Assembly (NCBI GenBank): GCA_016219275.1
Contig: JACRBM010000071.1
Span: forward strand, 27,060 to 91,059
DNA length: 64,000 bases
Direction: 5' to 3'
Source of the DNA: Chloroflexota bacterium
GTDB lineage: Bacteria > Chloroflexota > Anaerolineae > UBA4142
Shown in pieces: positions 7,870 to 17,231 of the stretch. Positions within the stretch are counted from its first letter, which is position 1, and each line of letters opens with the position of its first letter. Below the pieces are notes generated by a model that did no database searches, had not been told where the DNA came from, and saw only the letters and a list, made by a program, of their open reading frames with translations. A program made the position numbers and the translations under genes.

Positions 7870-9531
7870 TCACGCGGCTGTCGAAAAGCGCAACAACGAT
7901 ATGCCGTGCACCGGCAAGTTGAAACTCAATTTGATATTTCCGTCGTACAGCGCGATCCTCTGGGGCGGCTCCAGCAACTCCAAGCCGTCGCGTGATTTGA
8001 TCGCGGCTCTCTGCCCTGGCGCGGGATACATCGGCTTGCCTTGGCGCACCCATTCGGCGTACGCGTTGCTGTGAGACTGATCAACCCGGTAGTGCTCCAT
8101 GACCAGATTGTTCCCGGCGAACGGCAGGTTGGCGATTTCTAGTTCGATCTCGTACTCGCCGCTCTCATCCCAGTCGTCGTGGTGATTGTAGATCAGCACG
8201 TCCAACTGCTTGCCGCCGGAAAGAGTCGCCAAGCCGGAGATATCCGGCGATTCGCCTCGACCGCAAAGATCGGCGTAGGTCATTGGGTCTTTCGTGCCGG
8301 TGCTCTCGAAAAGAACTTGTTGCGCGCCCAGCTTGGCGTACATCCGAAACAGATTCAGGATCGCCTTGTCAATTCCCTGGGTCGAGAATGTTCGCGTACC
8401 TTCAAAGCAGCGCTCGCCCACGAACATGAATGCCCAAGTCAATAGTTTCAAATCCCAGTTGTTCTGCTTGGCGAACTGGCTGACTTTATCGAAGGCGGTC
8501 GCGACAAAACTCGCGTAATATTCGGTATTACGAAAGTTCAAGTTGATGTTGTCCCACGCGCCGCCAGCCGCCCATCCGTCGGGATCAATCTCCGACAAAA
8601 TACATTCGAGGTCTTTGAACCCTGGGTATTTGCTGACGATCTCATAGCCCGTCCGCGTGTTGCTAAGAATCTGCTTGACGGATGGCGGTGTTTGCTTTCG
8701 ATGCTTGGGGTCCGCGCGGTATCCGCCGCCTTTCACATGAAAGGTGACGAAATCCACCGTGGTACTTTTTTTGCCGGTGCAGGCGTTGACGCCGTTGGCG
8801 CAGTGATCGAGGAATGTGTCCAGGAATTCAGCCGCTCTAACTCCACGGGCTGGATTGGTCGTAGCAGGTCCGCCGACGCGCGCCTCCGGGCAAGCCGCTT
8901 TAACGGCGGCGACGGTGTAATCGTACAGTTTGTTGAACTCTTCAACGGAACCCTTCCAATAGTAATCCAAGTCCGGCTCGTTCCACAATTCCCAGTACCA
9001 GGTCTTGACCTGTGCGACGCCGTGTCGTTCGACGCAATGGCGAACCAGGTTGAAAACGAGATCGTACCACTTTTGATAATCCTTGGGCGGGCAAGCCCAC
9101 CCGACGGTGCGATAGAGCCGATGGTTCCACTCATCTTTGGTGACGTCGTACCGCGCGGTGTCGGCTAAATCTTGCGGCATGAAACCGAGTTCGACAAACG
9201 GCTTGCATTTGTACTTCAAGATCGTGTCCAGGGTCAGATCAACAAAGGTCCAATCATAGACCGGGTTGCCCTCATCATCTTCGAGGTAGACGTTGGTGGA
9301 GCCCCACTTGTAGACGCCGTGACAATTACCCGTGCAGAGCAAGTGATGCGCCCGGACATAGTACGGTTTCTCCTGCAACTCCATAAACTTGGCGAGCAGT
9401 TCCTGCCCTTCGGGGGTGTAGGTGTAGTTGACCTCATCGTAACCAATATAGTTCCAATTGTGCGCGAGTTCCCCCTGCCACTTGCCGGCATCCACTCGGA
9501 CTTGGACTTGCTTCGACGAATTTGCGCTCAT
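7870..9531 (-). CDS. Glycoside hydrolase family 39 (beta-xylosidase-like)
   Basis: Retaining glycosidase of clan GH-A, 553 residues. The acid/base motif WNEPD has Glu185, and the probable nucleophile is Glu314 in ILSEIDPDGW. A (beta/alpha)8 barrel spans about residues 30-440, followed by a beta-sandwich to the end. There is no signal peptide, so it acts in the cytoplasm on imported oligosaccharides. GGAGG lies just before the ATG. The importer ATPase gene is 88 bases upstream. Family members cleave xylosides or iduronides, and the fold alone does not decide between them. A hairpin at 7857-7886 (GACAGCC/GGCTGTC arms) overlaps the stop codon. Confidence 0.85.
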   Translation of the reverse strand: MSANSSKQVQVRVDAGKWQGELAHNWNYIGYDEVNYTYTPEGQELLAKFMELQEKPYYVRAHHLLCTGNCHGVYKWGSTNVYLEDDEGNPVYDWTFVDLTLDTILKYKCKPFVELGFMPQDLADTARYDVTKDEWNHRLYRTVGWACPPKDYQKWYDLVFNLVRHCVERHGVAQVKTWYWELWNEPDLDYYWKGSVEEFNKLYDYTVAAVKAACPEARVGGPATTNPARGVRAAEFLDTFLDHCANGVNACTGKKSTTVDFVTFHVKGGGYRADPKHRKQTPPSVKQILSNTRTGYEIVSKYPGFKDLECILSEIDPDGWAAGGAWDNINLNFRNTEYYASFVATAFDKVSQFAKQNNWDLKLLTWAFMFVGERCFEGTRTFSTQGIDKAILNLFRMYAKLGAQQVLFESTGTKDPMTYADLCGRGESPDISGLATLSGGKQLDVLIYNHHDDWDESGEYEIELEIANLPFAGNNLVMEHYRVDQSHSNAYAEWVRQGKPMYPAPGQRAAIKSRDGLELLEPPQRIALYDGNIKLSFNLPVHGISLLRFSTAA

Positions 9532-9565
9532 GCTTTTCCTCCAGATTTTTTTTGCGATCTCGCGT

Positions 9566-9622
9566 GAACCACAGAGAACACAGAGAACACAGAGAAATTT
9601 TCTCTGTGCGCTCCGTGGCTAA
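9566..9622. repeat. ACAGAGA hairpin element
   Basis: GAACCACAGAGAACACAGAGAACACAGAG is mirrored by TCTCTGTGCGCTCCGTGGCT. The word and its reverse complement form a stem in the gap before the GH39 gene. Sister elements use ATAGAG (14107-14186) and CACAGAT (24941-25009). Confidence 0.55.
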
Positions 9623-10653
9623 TCCAAAAGCGGCACGCCCACCAATTCAAGTTCTTTGGCGCGGTGGCAAGCCACAAAATGACCGGGCGAAAGTTCCTCC
9701 CACACCGGCGCTTGCTGTTTGCAAATATCTTTGGCATAGCGACAGCGCGGATGAAAGTAGCACCCGCTTGGCGGGTTTGCCGGATTTGCCACTTCACCTT
9801 GCAGGATGATGCGTTTCATCCGCAGATCCGGATCGGGCTTGGGGATCGCCGATAGCAGAGACTCGGTGTACGGATGACGCGGATTCGTGAACAACTCGAC
9901 GACATCCGCCATCTCCACGATCTTGCCCACGTACATCACGGCAACTCGGTGCGAGACGTGCCGGATCACGTTCAAACTGTGCGCGATGAACAGGAAGGAT
10001 AAATTCAGTTCGCTCCGAATATCCTGAAGGAGATTTAGAATTTGGGCTTGGATGGATACGTCCAGCGCCGATACCGGCTCATCCGCGATAATCAATTCCG
10101 GGTTGAGCGCCAGCGCGCGCGCCACGCCGATGCGCTGGCGTTGTCCGCCGCTGAACGCGTGCGGATAACGATTCATGTACTGCACTTCCAAGCCCACCAG
10201 ATTCATCAGTTGCTTTACCCGCTCGACCAACTCGTCCCCTTTGGCAACGTTGTGCAAAATTAGCGGCTCGCCCACGATCTGCAGAATGGTCTTGCGCGGA
10301 TCAAGGGATGAGTAGGGATTCTGAAAAACGATTTGCGCTTTGCGGCGCATCGCTTTGAGACCTGGTTTGTCCAATGCCACCACATCAATCGGCGCGCTGT
10401 CTTCGGGGTAGAACATGATTTGTCCGGCGGTCGGTTCGATCGCGCGCAAGAGGCAACGCCCCAGCGTGGTCTTGCCGCTACCCGACTCACCGACTAGTCC
10501 GAGTGTTTCGTTCCGGCGGATGTACAGAGAAACATCGTCCACGGCTTTGACATGCCCGACGACTTTTCTCAGGAAACCTTTTTCGATTGGAAAATATTTT
10601 TTCAAGTTCTGGACTTGCAATAGGACAGGCGTCGGTTGAGCGGAATCCATCAC
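9619..10653 (-). CDS. Opp/Dpp-type ABC importer ATPase (OppF-like)
   Basis: Cytoplasmic ATPase of an oligopeptide/oligosaccharide importer, 344 residues. Walker [10 protein letters not shown] lies near residue 56, the signature FSGGQRQR near 166, and Walker B LIIADEP near 186. The C-terminal oligopeptide-transporter extension carries the Cys-rich [12 protein letters not shown] motif, whose cysteines are known in relatives to hold an iron-sulphur cluster. The start codon overlaps the stop of the OppD-like gene by four bases (ATGA), so the two ATPases are translationally coupled and likely work as a heterodimer. Confidence 0.94.
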   Translation of the reverse strand: MMDSAQPTPVLLQVQNLKKYFPIEKGFLRKVVGHVKAVDDVSLYIRRNETLGLVGESGSGKTTLGRCLLRAIEPTAGQIMFYPEDSAPIDVVALDKPGLKAMRRKAQIVFQNPYSSLDPRKTILQIVGEPLILHNVAKGDELVERVKQLMNLVGLEVQYMNRYPHAFSGGQRQRIGVARALALNPELIIADEPVSALDVSIQAQILNLLQDIRSELNLSFLFIAHSLNVIRHVSHRVAVMYVGKIVEMADVVELFTNPRHPYTESLLSAIPKPDPDLRMKRIILQGEVANPANPPSGCYFHPRCRYAKDICKQQAPVWEELSPGHFVACHRAKELELVGVPLLD

Positions 10654-11663
10654 ATGCCTCCCTTGCTATTCGACACCTCGAAACACCGAACCCAGTGTCC
10701 TGGCTCCACTTCCTCCAAAGGCGGGACTGACCGATTGCAGAGTCCCTCCCGGGCGATCAAACACCGAGAATAAAAGCCACACTCTTGCGGAGGATTCAGC
10801 GGTACCGGCACGGTGCCCTTGATGTTTTCGAGATAGGTGCTCGCCCGCCGCGTGAGCGTGGGAATCGCCTTAAGCAGTCGTTGCGTATAAGGATGCAAGG
10901 GATGTTTGAAGATAGTCCGGGCATCGGCAAACTCCACGATCCGACCCAGGTACATCACCGCGACCGTGTCCGCGATTTCGGCGATGACACCCAGGTCGTG
11001 CGTAATGTAGAGAACCGACATACCGAATTCCGCCTGCAACTGGCGAATCAATTCGATGATCTGGGCTTGCACCGTCACGTCCAACGCCGTCGTCGGCTCG
11101 TCGGCGATAAACAAGGATGGATTGCACGACAGCGCCTGCGCGATCATGCAACGCTGGCACATGCCTCCCGACAACTGATGCGGATACTCGGAAAATCGTT
11201 GCGTTGGATTTGGCAAGCCGACCTTGTTCAACATATCCAGGACGATCTCTTTGGCTTCCTTGCGGTTCTTCGTCCGGTGCAGCTGCACCATCTCCATCAT
11301 TTGATCGCCGATGGTGTGGACCGGGGAGAGACTGGTAATTGGCTCTTGAAAGACCATCGCGATTTCTTTACCGCGAATCGAACGAATCGTTTGTCCAAAC
11401 GGATCCAATTTCGCCAGATCAATCACCTCGCCGTTCGCGGGTCGGAACTCGAGCGTGCCATCCACGATTTTTCCCGGCGGCAGAACCGTCCGCATGATCG
11501 AGAAAGCCGTCACGCTTTTACCGCAACCACTTTCCCCGATCATGCCGAGGGTTTTCTTTTTCTGGATGTCGAAATCCACACCGTCTATGGCTTTGAGTGT
11601 CCCTTCGTCCAGCTTGAAATGGGTCCGCAGATTTCGCACGCGCAGGATCAAAGCATTGTCCAA
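10650..11663 (-). CDS. Opp/Dpp-type ABC importer ATPase (OppD-like)
   Basis: First ATPase of the importer, 337 residues. Walker A GESGCGKS is near residue 42, the signature LSGGMCQR near 161 and Walker B LFIADEP near 182; the C-terminal extension contains the Cys motif [15 protein letters not shown]. The gene lies 30 bases behind the permease gene and overlaps the next ATPase by four bases. Together with two permeases and the lipoprotein it makes a full importer; the neighbouring GH39 gene suggests an oligosaccharide cargo rather than peptides. Confidence 0.94.
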   Translation of the reverse strand: MDNALILRVRNLRTHFKLDEGTLKAIDGVDFDIQKKKTLGMIGESGCGKSVTAFSIMRTVLPPGKIVDGTLEFRPANGEVIDLAKLDPFGQTIRSIRGKEIAMVFQEPITSLSPVHTIGDQMMEMVQLHRTKNRKEAKEIVLDMLNKVGLPNPTQRFSEYPHQLSGGMCQRCMIAQALSCNPSLFIADEPTTALDVTVQAQIIELIRQLQAEFGMSVLYITHDLGVIAEIADTVAVMYLGRIVEFADARTIFKHPLHPYTQRLLKAIPTLTRRASTYLENIKGTVPVPLNPPQECGFYSRCLIAREGLCNRSVPPLEEVEPGHWVRCFEVSNSKGGM

Positions 11664-11693
11664 GGGGGAGTCTCCTTCGCAAGGTTTGGGGAA

Positions 11694-12809
11694 TTACTTG
11701 TACGGATCAGCCGCGTCCCTCAGCCCGTCGCCCATAAAGTTAAAAGCCAGGACGACGACGAAGATAAAGATGCCCGGAACCATCAGCCAGGGGTGCAGCG
11801 CGATGGTTCTGACATTTTGCGCCTGTTGCAGTAAGACACCCAGACTGATCGCCGGTGGTCGCAGCCCGACGCCCAAAAAACTCAGCGAGGTCTCCGCCAA
11901 GATCATGGCTGGAATGGACAAGGTGATATTGACGATCAAATAACTAATAAAGCCGGGTAGCATGTGATCGAAGATGATCCACGCGTCCGATGCGCCCGCC
12001 AGTTTGGAGGCGGCGATGTAATCCTCCTCGCGCATTTCCAGCATCTTGCCGCGCACGACGCGCGCCAAACCGCACCAACCGATCAGCGATAGGATGATGG
12101 AAATGGCAAAGTAGATCTCGGTCGGCGCCCATTCCTTCGGCAGCGCGGCGGAGAGAGTCATCCAGAGTGGGATGGCTGGCATGGAGAGGATGAACTCGAT
12201 GATGCGCTGAATCACAAAGTCTACCACTCCGCCATAATATCCCGAAATTGCGCCGAGCACACTGCCGAGGATGAACGTGAACATCACGCCGACCAGACCG
12301 ATGGACATCGAAATGCGAATGCCGTACACGACGCGGGAAAAAACATCTCGACCCGAGTCGTCTGTGCCGAGCAGAAAGAATTGCCCTTGCTGCGTTCCGA
12401 ACAAGTGGATGTCCGATTCAATCAAGCCCCACATACTATACTTGTCGCCTTTGACGAAGAAGGTTAGCGGGTTTTCGAGCGACGGATCCTCTTTATAGGT
12501 TTTGCGCCAGGTCACCGGGTCTTCTTCCTGCTTCAAGCCGTACACAAATGGACCCACGCCGCGCGAACCGATCAGGTGAATTCCCTGCGGAGGGACATAG
12601 ATATAATCGGTGGTGCGCTTGAGCGGATCCTGGGGCGCGATGAACTCGCAAAAGATCGCGACGAGGTAGAACAGCGCGACGACCGCGGTGCCGAGCATGG
12701 CGAGTTTGTGCTTGCGGAACTTGCGCCACATCAAGGTCCACTGGGTCGCGATGAAAATATCTTCCTGGCGATTCCGGAGACGTGTTTTTCCAAGAGTTAT
12801 GGCTGCCAT
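11694..12809 (-). CDS. ABC importer permease (OppC-like)
   Basis: Inner-membrane subunit with an N-terminal segment at about residues 35-55 and the transport domain in the C-terminal two thirds, including the cytoplasmic coupling motif EAA-like EEDYIAASKLAGASD. At 371 residues it is about 70 longer than a typical OppC, because a hydrophilic insert of about 90 residues (roughly 65-150) follows the first membrane segment and ends at the usual LLGTDDSGRDVFSRV. OppC-like proteins with such inserts occur in other sugar-type Opp systems. The other permease gene lies 58 bases upstream. Confidence 0.92.
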   Translation of the reverse strand: MAAITLGKTRLRNRQEDIFIATQWTLMWRKFRKHKLAMLGTAVVALFYLVAIFCEFIAPQDPLKRTTDYIYVPPQGIHLIGSRGVGPFVYGLKQEEDPVTWRKTYKEDPSLENPLTFFVKGDKYSMWGLIESDIHLFGTQQGQFFLLGTDDSGRDVFSRVVYGIRISMSIGLVGVMFTFILGSVLGAISGYYGGVVDFVIQRIIEFILSMPAIPLWMTLSAALPKEWAPTEIYFAISIILSLIGWCGLARVVRGKMLEMREEDYIAASKLAGASDAWIIFDHMLPGFISYLIVNITLSIPAMILAETSLSFLGVGLRPPAISLGVLLQQAQNVRTIALHPWLMVPGIFIFVVVLAFNFMGDGLRDAADPYK

Positions 12810-12867
12810 TGATCCCTCTATCTGAATGACCCGACCAGGTCGGAAAAAGCCAACTCAGCTTGTGGCA

Positions 12868-13854
12868 TCAGTTCAAACGAATGCGTGGATCCACCACGAC
12901 CAGCAACACATCAGAGATAAACATACCGATGACCGTCATGAAAGATAACAGCATGATGGATGCCGCGGCGACATACGTATCCTGCGCCAGCAGCGCTTCG
13001 TACAACAACGCGCCAATCGTTGGGATGTTCATCACAATGGCAGTCACGGTCGCGCCGGATACAATGTTGGGTAGGATCCAGCCAATCGTCGAGATGATCG
13101 GGTTCAATGCCAACCGCACCGGATACTTGAGGAGCAATTGACCTTCGTTCAAGCCCTTGGAGCGCGCCGCGATCACATACTGCTTCTTCAACTCGTCGAG
13201 CACACCGCTACGCATAATGCGAATCACACTCGCGGTGCCCGCCATGCCCACCGCAATAATCAGAACCGGCAAGTGCATGAGCATATCCACGAACTTGTCC
13301 CAGCTCATCGGTTGGTTCATGAATTGCGGGGAATACAGTCCTCCCACGCTGAACCCGGTGTATTGGTTGATGTAGTACATCAACACCAGCGCCAGAAAAA
13401 AGGTGGGCATCGCCAAGCCGATGAATCCTAGACCCGTAAAGAAATAATCGCCGATCGAGTACTGGTGCGTCGCCGAATAGATGCCAATTGGTATGGCAAT
13501 GAGGTAGGTAAAAACTAGCGTCAGAAACGCGGTAAAGATCGTGATCCCCAATCGCTCGCGAATCATGTCGGACACATCCATGTTCCACGCAAACGAGCGA
13601 CCAAAATTCCCTTGCAACATATTCGTGATCCATTTGACATACCGCTCTTGCAGAGGAAGGTCGAGACCATATTGGCGCTTCAGAGATTCGATTTCTGATT
13701 CGTCTACGTCGGTCCCGCGGGTGTCGCGCAGGCGGGAGATGTACGCCGTCAGATAATCGCCGGGGGGTAGTTGGATCAAAAAGAATGAGAATACCGATAC
13801 GCCCACGAGGAGTATCGCCATATACTGAAAACGGCGAAGCAGGTAGTATCGCAT
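12868..13854 (-). CDS. ABC importer permease (OppB-like)
   Basis: Inner-membrane subunit of 328 residues with a first membrane segment at about 10-28, a periplasmic stretch (DYLTAYISRLRD...), then five more segments. The coupling loop is KQYVIAARSKGLNEGQ near residue 240. The first permease of the importer follows the substrate-binding lipoprotein gene after a 362-base gap, so transcription may be partly restarted or attenuated there. Confidence 0.92.
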   Translation of the reverse strand: MRYYLLRRFQYMAILLVGVSVFSFFLIQLPPGDYLTAYISRLRDTRGTDVDESEIESLKRQYGLDLPLQERYVKWITNMLQGNFGRSFAWNMDVSDMIRERLGITIFTAFLTLVFTYLIAIPIGIYSATHQYSIGDYFFTGLGFIGLAMPTFFLALVLMYYINQYTGFSVGGLYSPQFMNQPMSWDKFVDMLMHLPVLIIAVGMAGTASVIRIMRSGVLDELKKQYVIAARSKGLNEGQLLLKYPVRLALNPIISTIGWILPNIVSGATVTAIVMNIPTIGALLYEALLAQDTYVAAASIMLLSFMTVIGMFISDVLLVVVDPRIRLN

Positions 13855-13951
13855 GGTTATCTTTCTGTACGCGGCAGATGGTCGGACGGGATGGAGGTGT
13901 CACTCATCCGCATCTATACGAGTGTGAAAAAGGAACTCTCTGGCTCAGGCG

Positions 13952-13986
13952 AGTCTCTTGGCGGCATCGTTCACCGCCAAGAGACT
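13952..13986. terminator. Strong hairpin after the binding-protein gene
   Basis: The arms AGTCTCTTGGCGG and CCGCCAAGAGACT are perfect over 13 pairs with a nine-base loop. There is no run of T on the minus strand, so this may stabilise the 3' end of the upstream lipoprotein message or only partly terminate. Confidence 0.5.
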
Positions 13987-14016
13987 GACAGCGGTTCGTT
14001 TTGCAGAGTGGTACAC

Positions 14017-14073
14017 AACCTTGCGAAGATTGCGAGAGAATTCGAAGACGACTGCCGAACCTTCGCAAGGTTC
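14017..14073. repeat. CCTTGCGAAGG-type hairpin, diverged copy
   Basis: AACCTTGCGAAGATTGCGAG is followed by an unrelated centre and GAACCTTCGCAAGGTTCGCG. The arms match those at 3501-3611 and 33069-33181, while flanks and centre differ. Confidence 0.6.
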
Positions 14074-14106
14074 GCGGGTAATTTGTCAATGTCACATTTC
14101 TTCATT

Positions 14107-14186
14107 GCCATAGAGCGCATAGAGAGCATAGAGAAATTTTTCTTGTTTTCTCTATGGTCTCCATGTTCCCTATGTTCTCTATGGCT
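14107..14186. repeat. CATAGAG palindromic element
   Basis: Three copies of the word CATAGAG(C/A) are followed, after a T-rich loop, by TCTCTATGG..CCCTATGTTCTCTATGGC, giving a long imperfect stem. It lies 30 bases past the binding-protein stop codon. Confidence 0.55.
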
Positions 14187-14216
14187 AATCTGACATTGGC
14201 AAAGTAATTACACGCG

Positions 14217-16238
14217 TTACTTGAAGTACCACTGATCGCCGCGATAAGGATCCCAAAAGCCGTAATCGTTGGCAAAGGTTCCCTCGGTCGGCACGTTGCC
14301 TAACTTGTTGGAGAAGATGATCACGCGTGGACCAAGATAGATGCCGAACGTGGTAAGACTCCGAGTGTAGATGGTGGCGATCTCCTTGCCCAGCTTCATG
14401 TATTCGTCCGAGCCGGGTTTGGCGACGGCGAATTTGTCGCACAAGGCGCGCAGGTCCTTGTACTCCTGCGGTGGGTCTTCGCCTTGCTTGCCGCCGCTGT
14501 CGAACCAAGTTTTCCACAACGGCATCTGGGTGTATCCACCGGGACGCAGCTTGGTCATGCCGCTCGCGCGCAGGGCTGGCTCGGCGATGAAATCATAGGG
14601 GTTCGCCATCGCGTCCAGTTCGTTCGACGGCATGCGCTGATCCCACAGACTGCGTTCTTCCTGCTTCATGGTGGTCTTGACGCCAACCTGGGTCCAGTAT
14701 TCTGCAACCATCTCGGCAAACGGGGCAAACTCTTCCCAGGTCTCGATCACGAGCTCAAGCGGCTTGCCGTCTGGGCGCTGGCGCACCTTCTTGGCGGCAT
14801 CCCACTTTAACCCCATCTCATCCAGCAAGGCATTGGCTTTATCGGGGCTGTACTCGATAAAGTAGTTGCCCATCCACTCCTCATAGAAGGAGACCGATGG
14901 CGGAATGGTGGCTTGGCGGATCAGCCCCTTGCCAAAGGCGCGCACATCGTTTACCTGCTTGCGGTTGATCGCCATGGACATGGCTTGGCGGAAGCGGAGG
15001 TCGTTAAAGATCTTGCGCAGGACGGGGTCCTTGTGCGTCAAATTGAGCGAGATGCCAACGTCGCCGCCGCGAGTATTGTTGAACAGAAAGACCTTGTAGT
15101 TGCCCTTGGTTTCGTTCTCTTTGTACAGAGTAAAGTCGCTGAGCGGCAGTGGATTCTCGCCGGCGTTGTCGAGTTCTTGGGCGATCAACTTCAAGTTACG
15201 AACGTCCTTGTCCTTGACCATGAGGGCAATCTGCTGGTTGATGTACGGGAGTTGGTTCCCGGCGGTGTCTACCGCCCAGTAGTACGGGTTGCGGTCAAAG
15301 TATTTGTTGCCCAGGTCATCAATTTTGCTCAGGACCCACGGGGCGATATCCGGCAGTTTGGTATCCTGCTGAGACTGAAAGCGGTCAACGTGATAGAGGA
15401 ATGCTTGCGCCCAGGTATCGAACTTTTCAGACTTGGCTACGTCGTTCGCCTTGTCGTTGTACTTGATGTGCCACTGCTTCAGATAATGTTTGGGGGCAAA
15501 CATGGAGTTGTTTTCATAACTGATGACCATGGTCAGGTCGAAGTTCGGATTGGGGTCCGTGAATTCAACTCTGAGGGTGACGTCATCCACTTTGGTCATC
15601 TTCATCAGCTTGCCGCCGGGTGCAAACGTGACCGGCAGACTCGGAATGAGGTCCTTGTTTTGCAGGATATCCTCGTACCAGAACATAAAGTCATCGGCGG
15701 TGAAGGGTGCGCCATCCGAGTACTTCATGCCTTTGCGTAGGGTGAGGGTCCAGGTCTTGTAGTCGTCCGATGCCTTGTAATCTTTGAGGATGTTCGGGCT
15801 GATGGTCTTCAAATCGGTCTCCCACGACAGTAGGGGTTGACGGCGCAGGGCGCTCGTATCGAGCTGACCGATTTTGGGACCGTACGCGGGTCCGCGCTGG
15901 GTGCCGCCGTACTTGCCAACTTCCTTGAGTGGCTTGACCACTTTTGGTTCCGCGGGCAAGCGTTGATCAATCGGGGGCAACTTGCCTTGCTTGACCAATT
16001 CGGCAAGCTGGGGCGCTTCATTGTACTTGCCAGCCGCCGGTGCGGGTGGCTGGGTCGAAGCAGCCGCGGGTGCTTTGGTGGGGTCCGCTGCAGCCGGCGC
16101 CTTGGTGGGTGCCGCTACAACGGGAGCTTTGGTGGGTTGTTGTGGTGCTGCCGTGGGGCTAGTCGCCGTCGGTCCGCAGCCCATCACGACAAACGTAAGC
16201 GACACCACAATCACCAGGTACAACACTGTCCTTTTCAT
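14217..16238 (-). CDS. Family 5 substrate-binding lipoprotein of the Opp-type importer
   Basis: Membrane-anchored receptor that hands substrate to the OppBC-like permeases. The lipoprotein signal ends in VVMGC (Cys near residue 20), followed by a Pro/Ala/Thr/Lys-rich linker of about 60 residues with repeated APTKAP words, then a family 5 binding domain. The mature protein is about 650 residues, longer than peptide-binding homologues and near the size of those for oligosaccharides. The chosen ATG has a perfect AGGAGG seven to ten bases upstream; a longer in-frame extension to 16298 would run through that site and is rejected. It probably heads the operon, downstream of the XRE/cupin regulator. 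Confidence 0.92.
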   Translation of the reverse strand: MKRTVLYLVIVVSLTFVVMGCGPTATSPTAAPQQPTKAPVVAAPTKAPAAADPTKAPAAASTQPPAPAAGKYNEAPQLAELVKQGKLPPIDQRLPAEPKVVKPLKEVGKYGGTQRGPAYGPKIGQLDTSALRRQPLLSWETDLKTISPNILKDYKASDDYKTWTLTLRKGMKYSDGAPFTADDFMFWYEDILQNKDLIPSLPVTFAPGGKLMKMTKVDDVTLRVEFTDPNPNFDLTMVISYENNSMFAPKHYLKQWHIKYNDKANDVAKSEKFDTWAQAFLYHVDRFQSQQDTKLPDIAPWVLSKIDDLGNKYFDRNPYYWAVDTAGNQLPYINQQIALMVKDKDVRNLKLIAQELDNAGENPLPLSDFTLYKENETKGNYKVFLFNNTRGGDVGISLNLTHKDPVLRKIFNDLRFRQAMSMAINRKQVNDVRAFGKGLIRQATIPPSVSFYEEWMGNYFIEYSPDKANALLDEMGLKWDAAKKVRQRPDGKPLELVIETWEEFAPFAEMVAEYWTQVGVKTTMKQEERSLWDQRMPSNELDAMANPYDFIAEPALRASGMTKLRPGGYTQMPLWKTWFDSGGKQGEDPPQEYKDLRALCDKFAVAKPGSDEYMKLGKEIATIYTRSLTTFGIYLGPRVIIFSNKLGNVPTEGTFANDYGFWDPYRGDQWYFK

Positions 16239-16409
16239 CGCTCTCCTCCTCCTTGGAGTTTTCTGCACGCCAGGGTGGCTCATTGCATCCTTGCACAATG
16301 ATCGTCAGAAAAGTCAGTTCAGTGCGATCGCTATATTCGTTTCTCCTCCTTTCTCTTTGCGAGAACCGGGCTGACACGACCAAGCCGGTGATGTCCTGAA
16401 ATCGCTCGT

Positions 16410-16946
16410 CTATTCAACGAACACGTCCAGGTAGACTGCGCAATCGGTGACTGGCACGAACCCGTGTTCTTCCACGGAGTGGAAGTAAATGCTCTCGCCT
16501 TCTTTGAGGTGATACTCGGTGCCCCCGATGTGGGCTTTCACTTCACCTTGCAAGACCAAGATGAATTCCTCGCCGGCATGGGTAACCGAGTGTGGTTTCA
16601 CTTTGCCTTTGCGACCGTAAACCAGAACCGGCTGCATCTTCTTATCCAGAAAGTGTGGGGCAACTGCATGGATGGTGTAACCCTTGTCTGTCGCGACAAA
16701 GGCAGCGGGGCGATCAATCAGATTGGGAGTAAGCGCGGGACCTATATTTTTGCCGTCCTCCAGCAAAACAGACACACGGACACCCAGGGCATTCGCGATC
16801 TTGGACAGCGTGGCTAAAGCAGGAACGACTTTACCTGTCTCGATCTTGGAGAGTAGACTCTTGGAACAGTCACAGGCATGAGCTAGATCGTCAAGCGTTC
16901 GTCCCTGCTGGGTTCGGATACTGCGAATGTGGATTCCTATATCCAC
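16410..16946 (-). CDS. XRE-family regulator with C-terminal cupin
   Basis: One-component transcription factor of 178 residues. A Cro/CI-type helix-turn-helix covers about residues 6-62 (TLDDLAHACDCSKSLLSKIETGKVVP), and a cupin sensor barrel spans about 105-175 with HAGEEFILVLQGE and HSVEEHGF supplying likely metal or ligand contacts. It starts at GTG with GGGAG six bases upstream. It lies 171 bases before the binding-protein gene on the same strand, so it is the obvious local regulator. A 17-base palindrome 47 bases upstream of its start is a plausible operator. Confidence 0.9.
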   Translation of the reverse strand: MDIGIHIRSIRTQQGRTLDDLAHACDCSKSLLSKIETGKVVPALATLSKIANALGVRVSVLLEDGKNIGPALTPNLIDRPAAFVATDKGYTIHAVAPHFLDKKMQPVLVYGRKGKVKPHSVTHAGEEFILVLQGEVKAHIGGTEYHLKEGESIYFHSVEEHGFVPVTDCAVYLDVFVE

Positions 16947-16992
16947 TTTGGACTCCCATTATCAACAACAGCGCGCAACCTAGTTTCATATC

Positions 16993-17009
16993 ATTCAACT
17001 TTGTTGAAT
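16993..17009. promoter_or_regulatory. Candidate operator of the XRE/cupin regulator
   Basis: ATTCAAC-TTT-GTTGAAT is a perfect 7-base inverted repeat with a three-base spacer. It lies in the divergent gap, 47 bases upstream of the regulator start and about 150 bases before the -35 of the giant membrane gene. Size and symmetry suit a XRE-type dimer. No second copy was found before the binding-protein gene. Confidence 0.45.
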
Positions 17010-17156
17010 CATACACGATAATGGTGGGGGCGTCAAGGGGGTCTGCAAGTTGAGCTTTTTCAAGGCAGCTTCAATGTTGGGTAGTGTCTCTGTCGTCGTG
17101 AGATCGAAACAATCATTGTCAAGCACCCAGGTGCAGATCAAAGCGCAATTGAGTAA

Positions 17157-17184
17157 TTGATTGTAACGCGATTTGTGGTAGAAT
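17157..17184 (+). promoter_or_regulatory. Promoter of the giant membrane protein gene
   Basis: TTGATT at 17157-17162 and TAGAAT at 17179-17184 are separated by 16 bases. Transcription would begin near 17191, about 40 bases before the chosen ATG. Confidence 0.6.
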
Positions 17185-17231
17185 AGTTGTGGTTCTACGT
17201 GCGGCGCGTAATCAAATCATTCGAGGATGCG

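Larger units (their letters stand above)
13855..14216. other. Non-coding gap of 362 bases inside the importer operon
   Basis: No coding frame is supported. The stretch holds a strong hairpin at 13952-13986, a CCTTGCGAAGG-type element at 14017-14073 and an ATAGAG palindrome at 14107-14186. The placement between the lipoprotein gene and the permeases could give the lipoprotein higher mRNA abundance, as is common in ABC operons. Confidence 0.6.
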
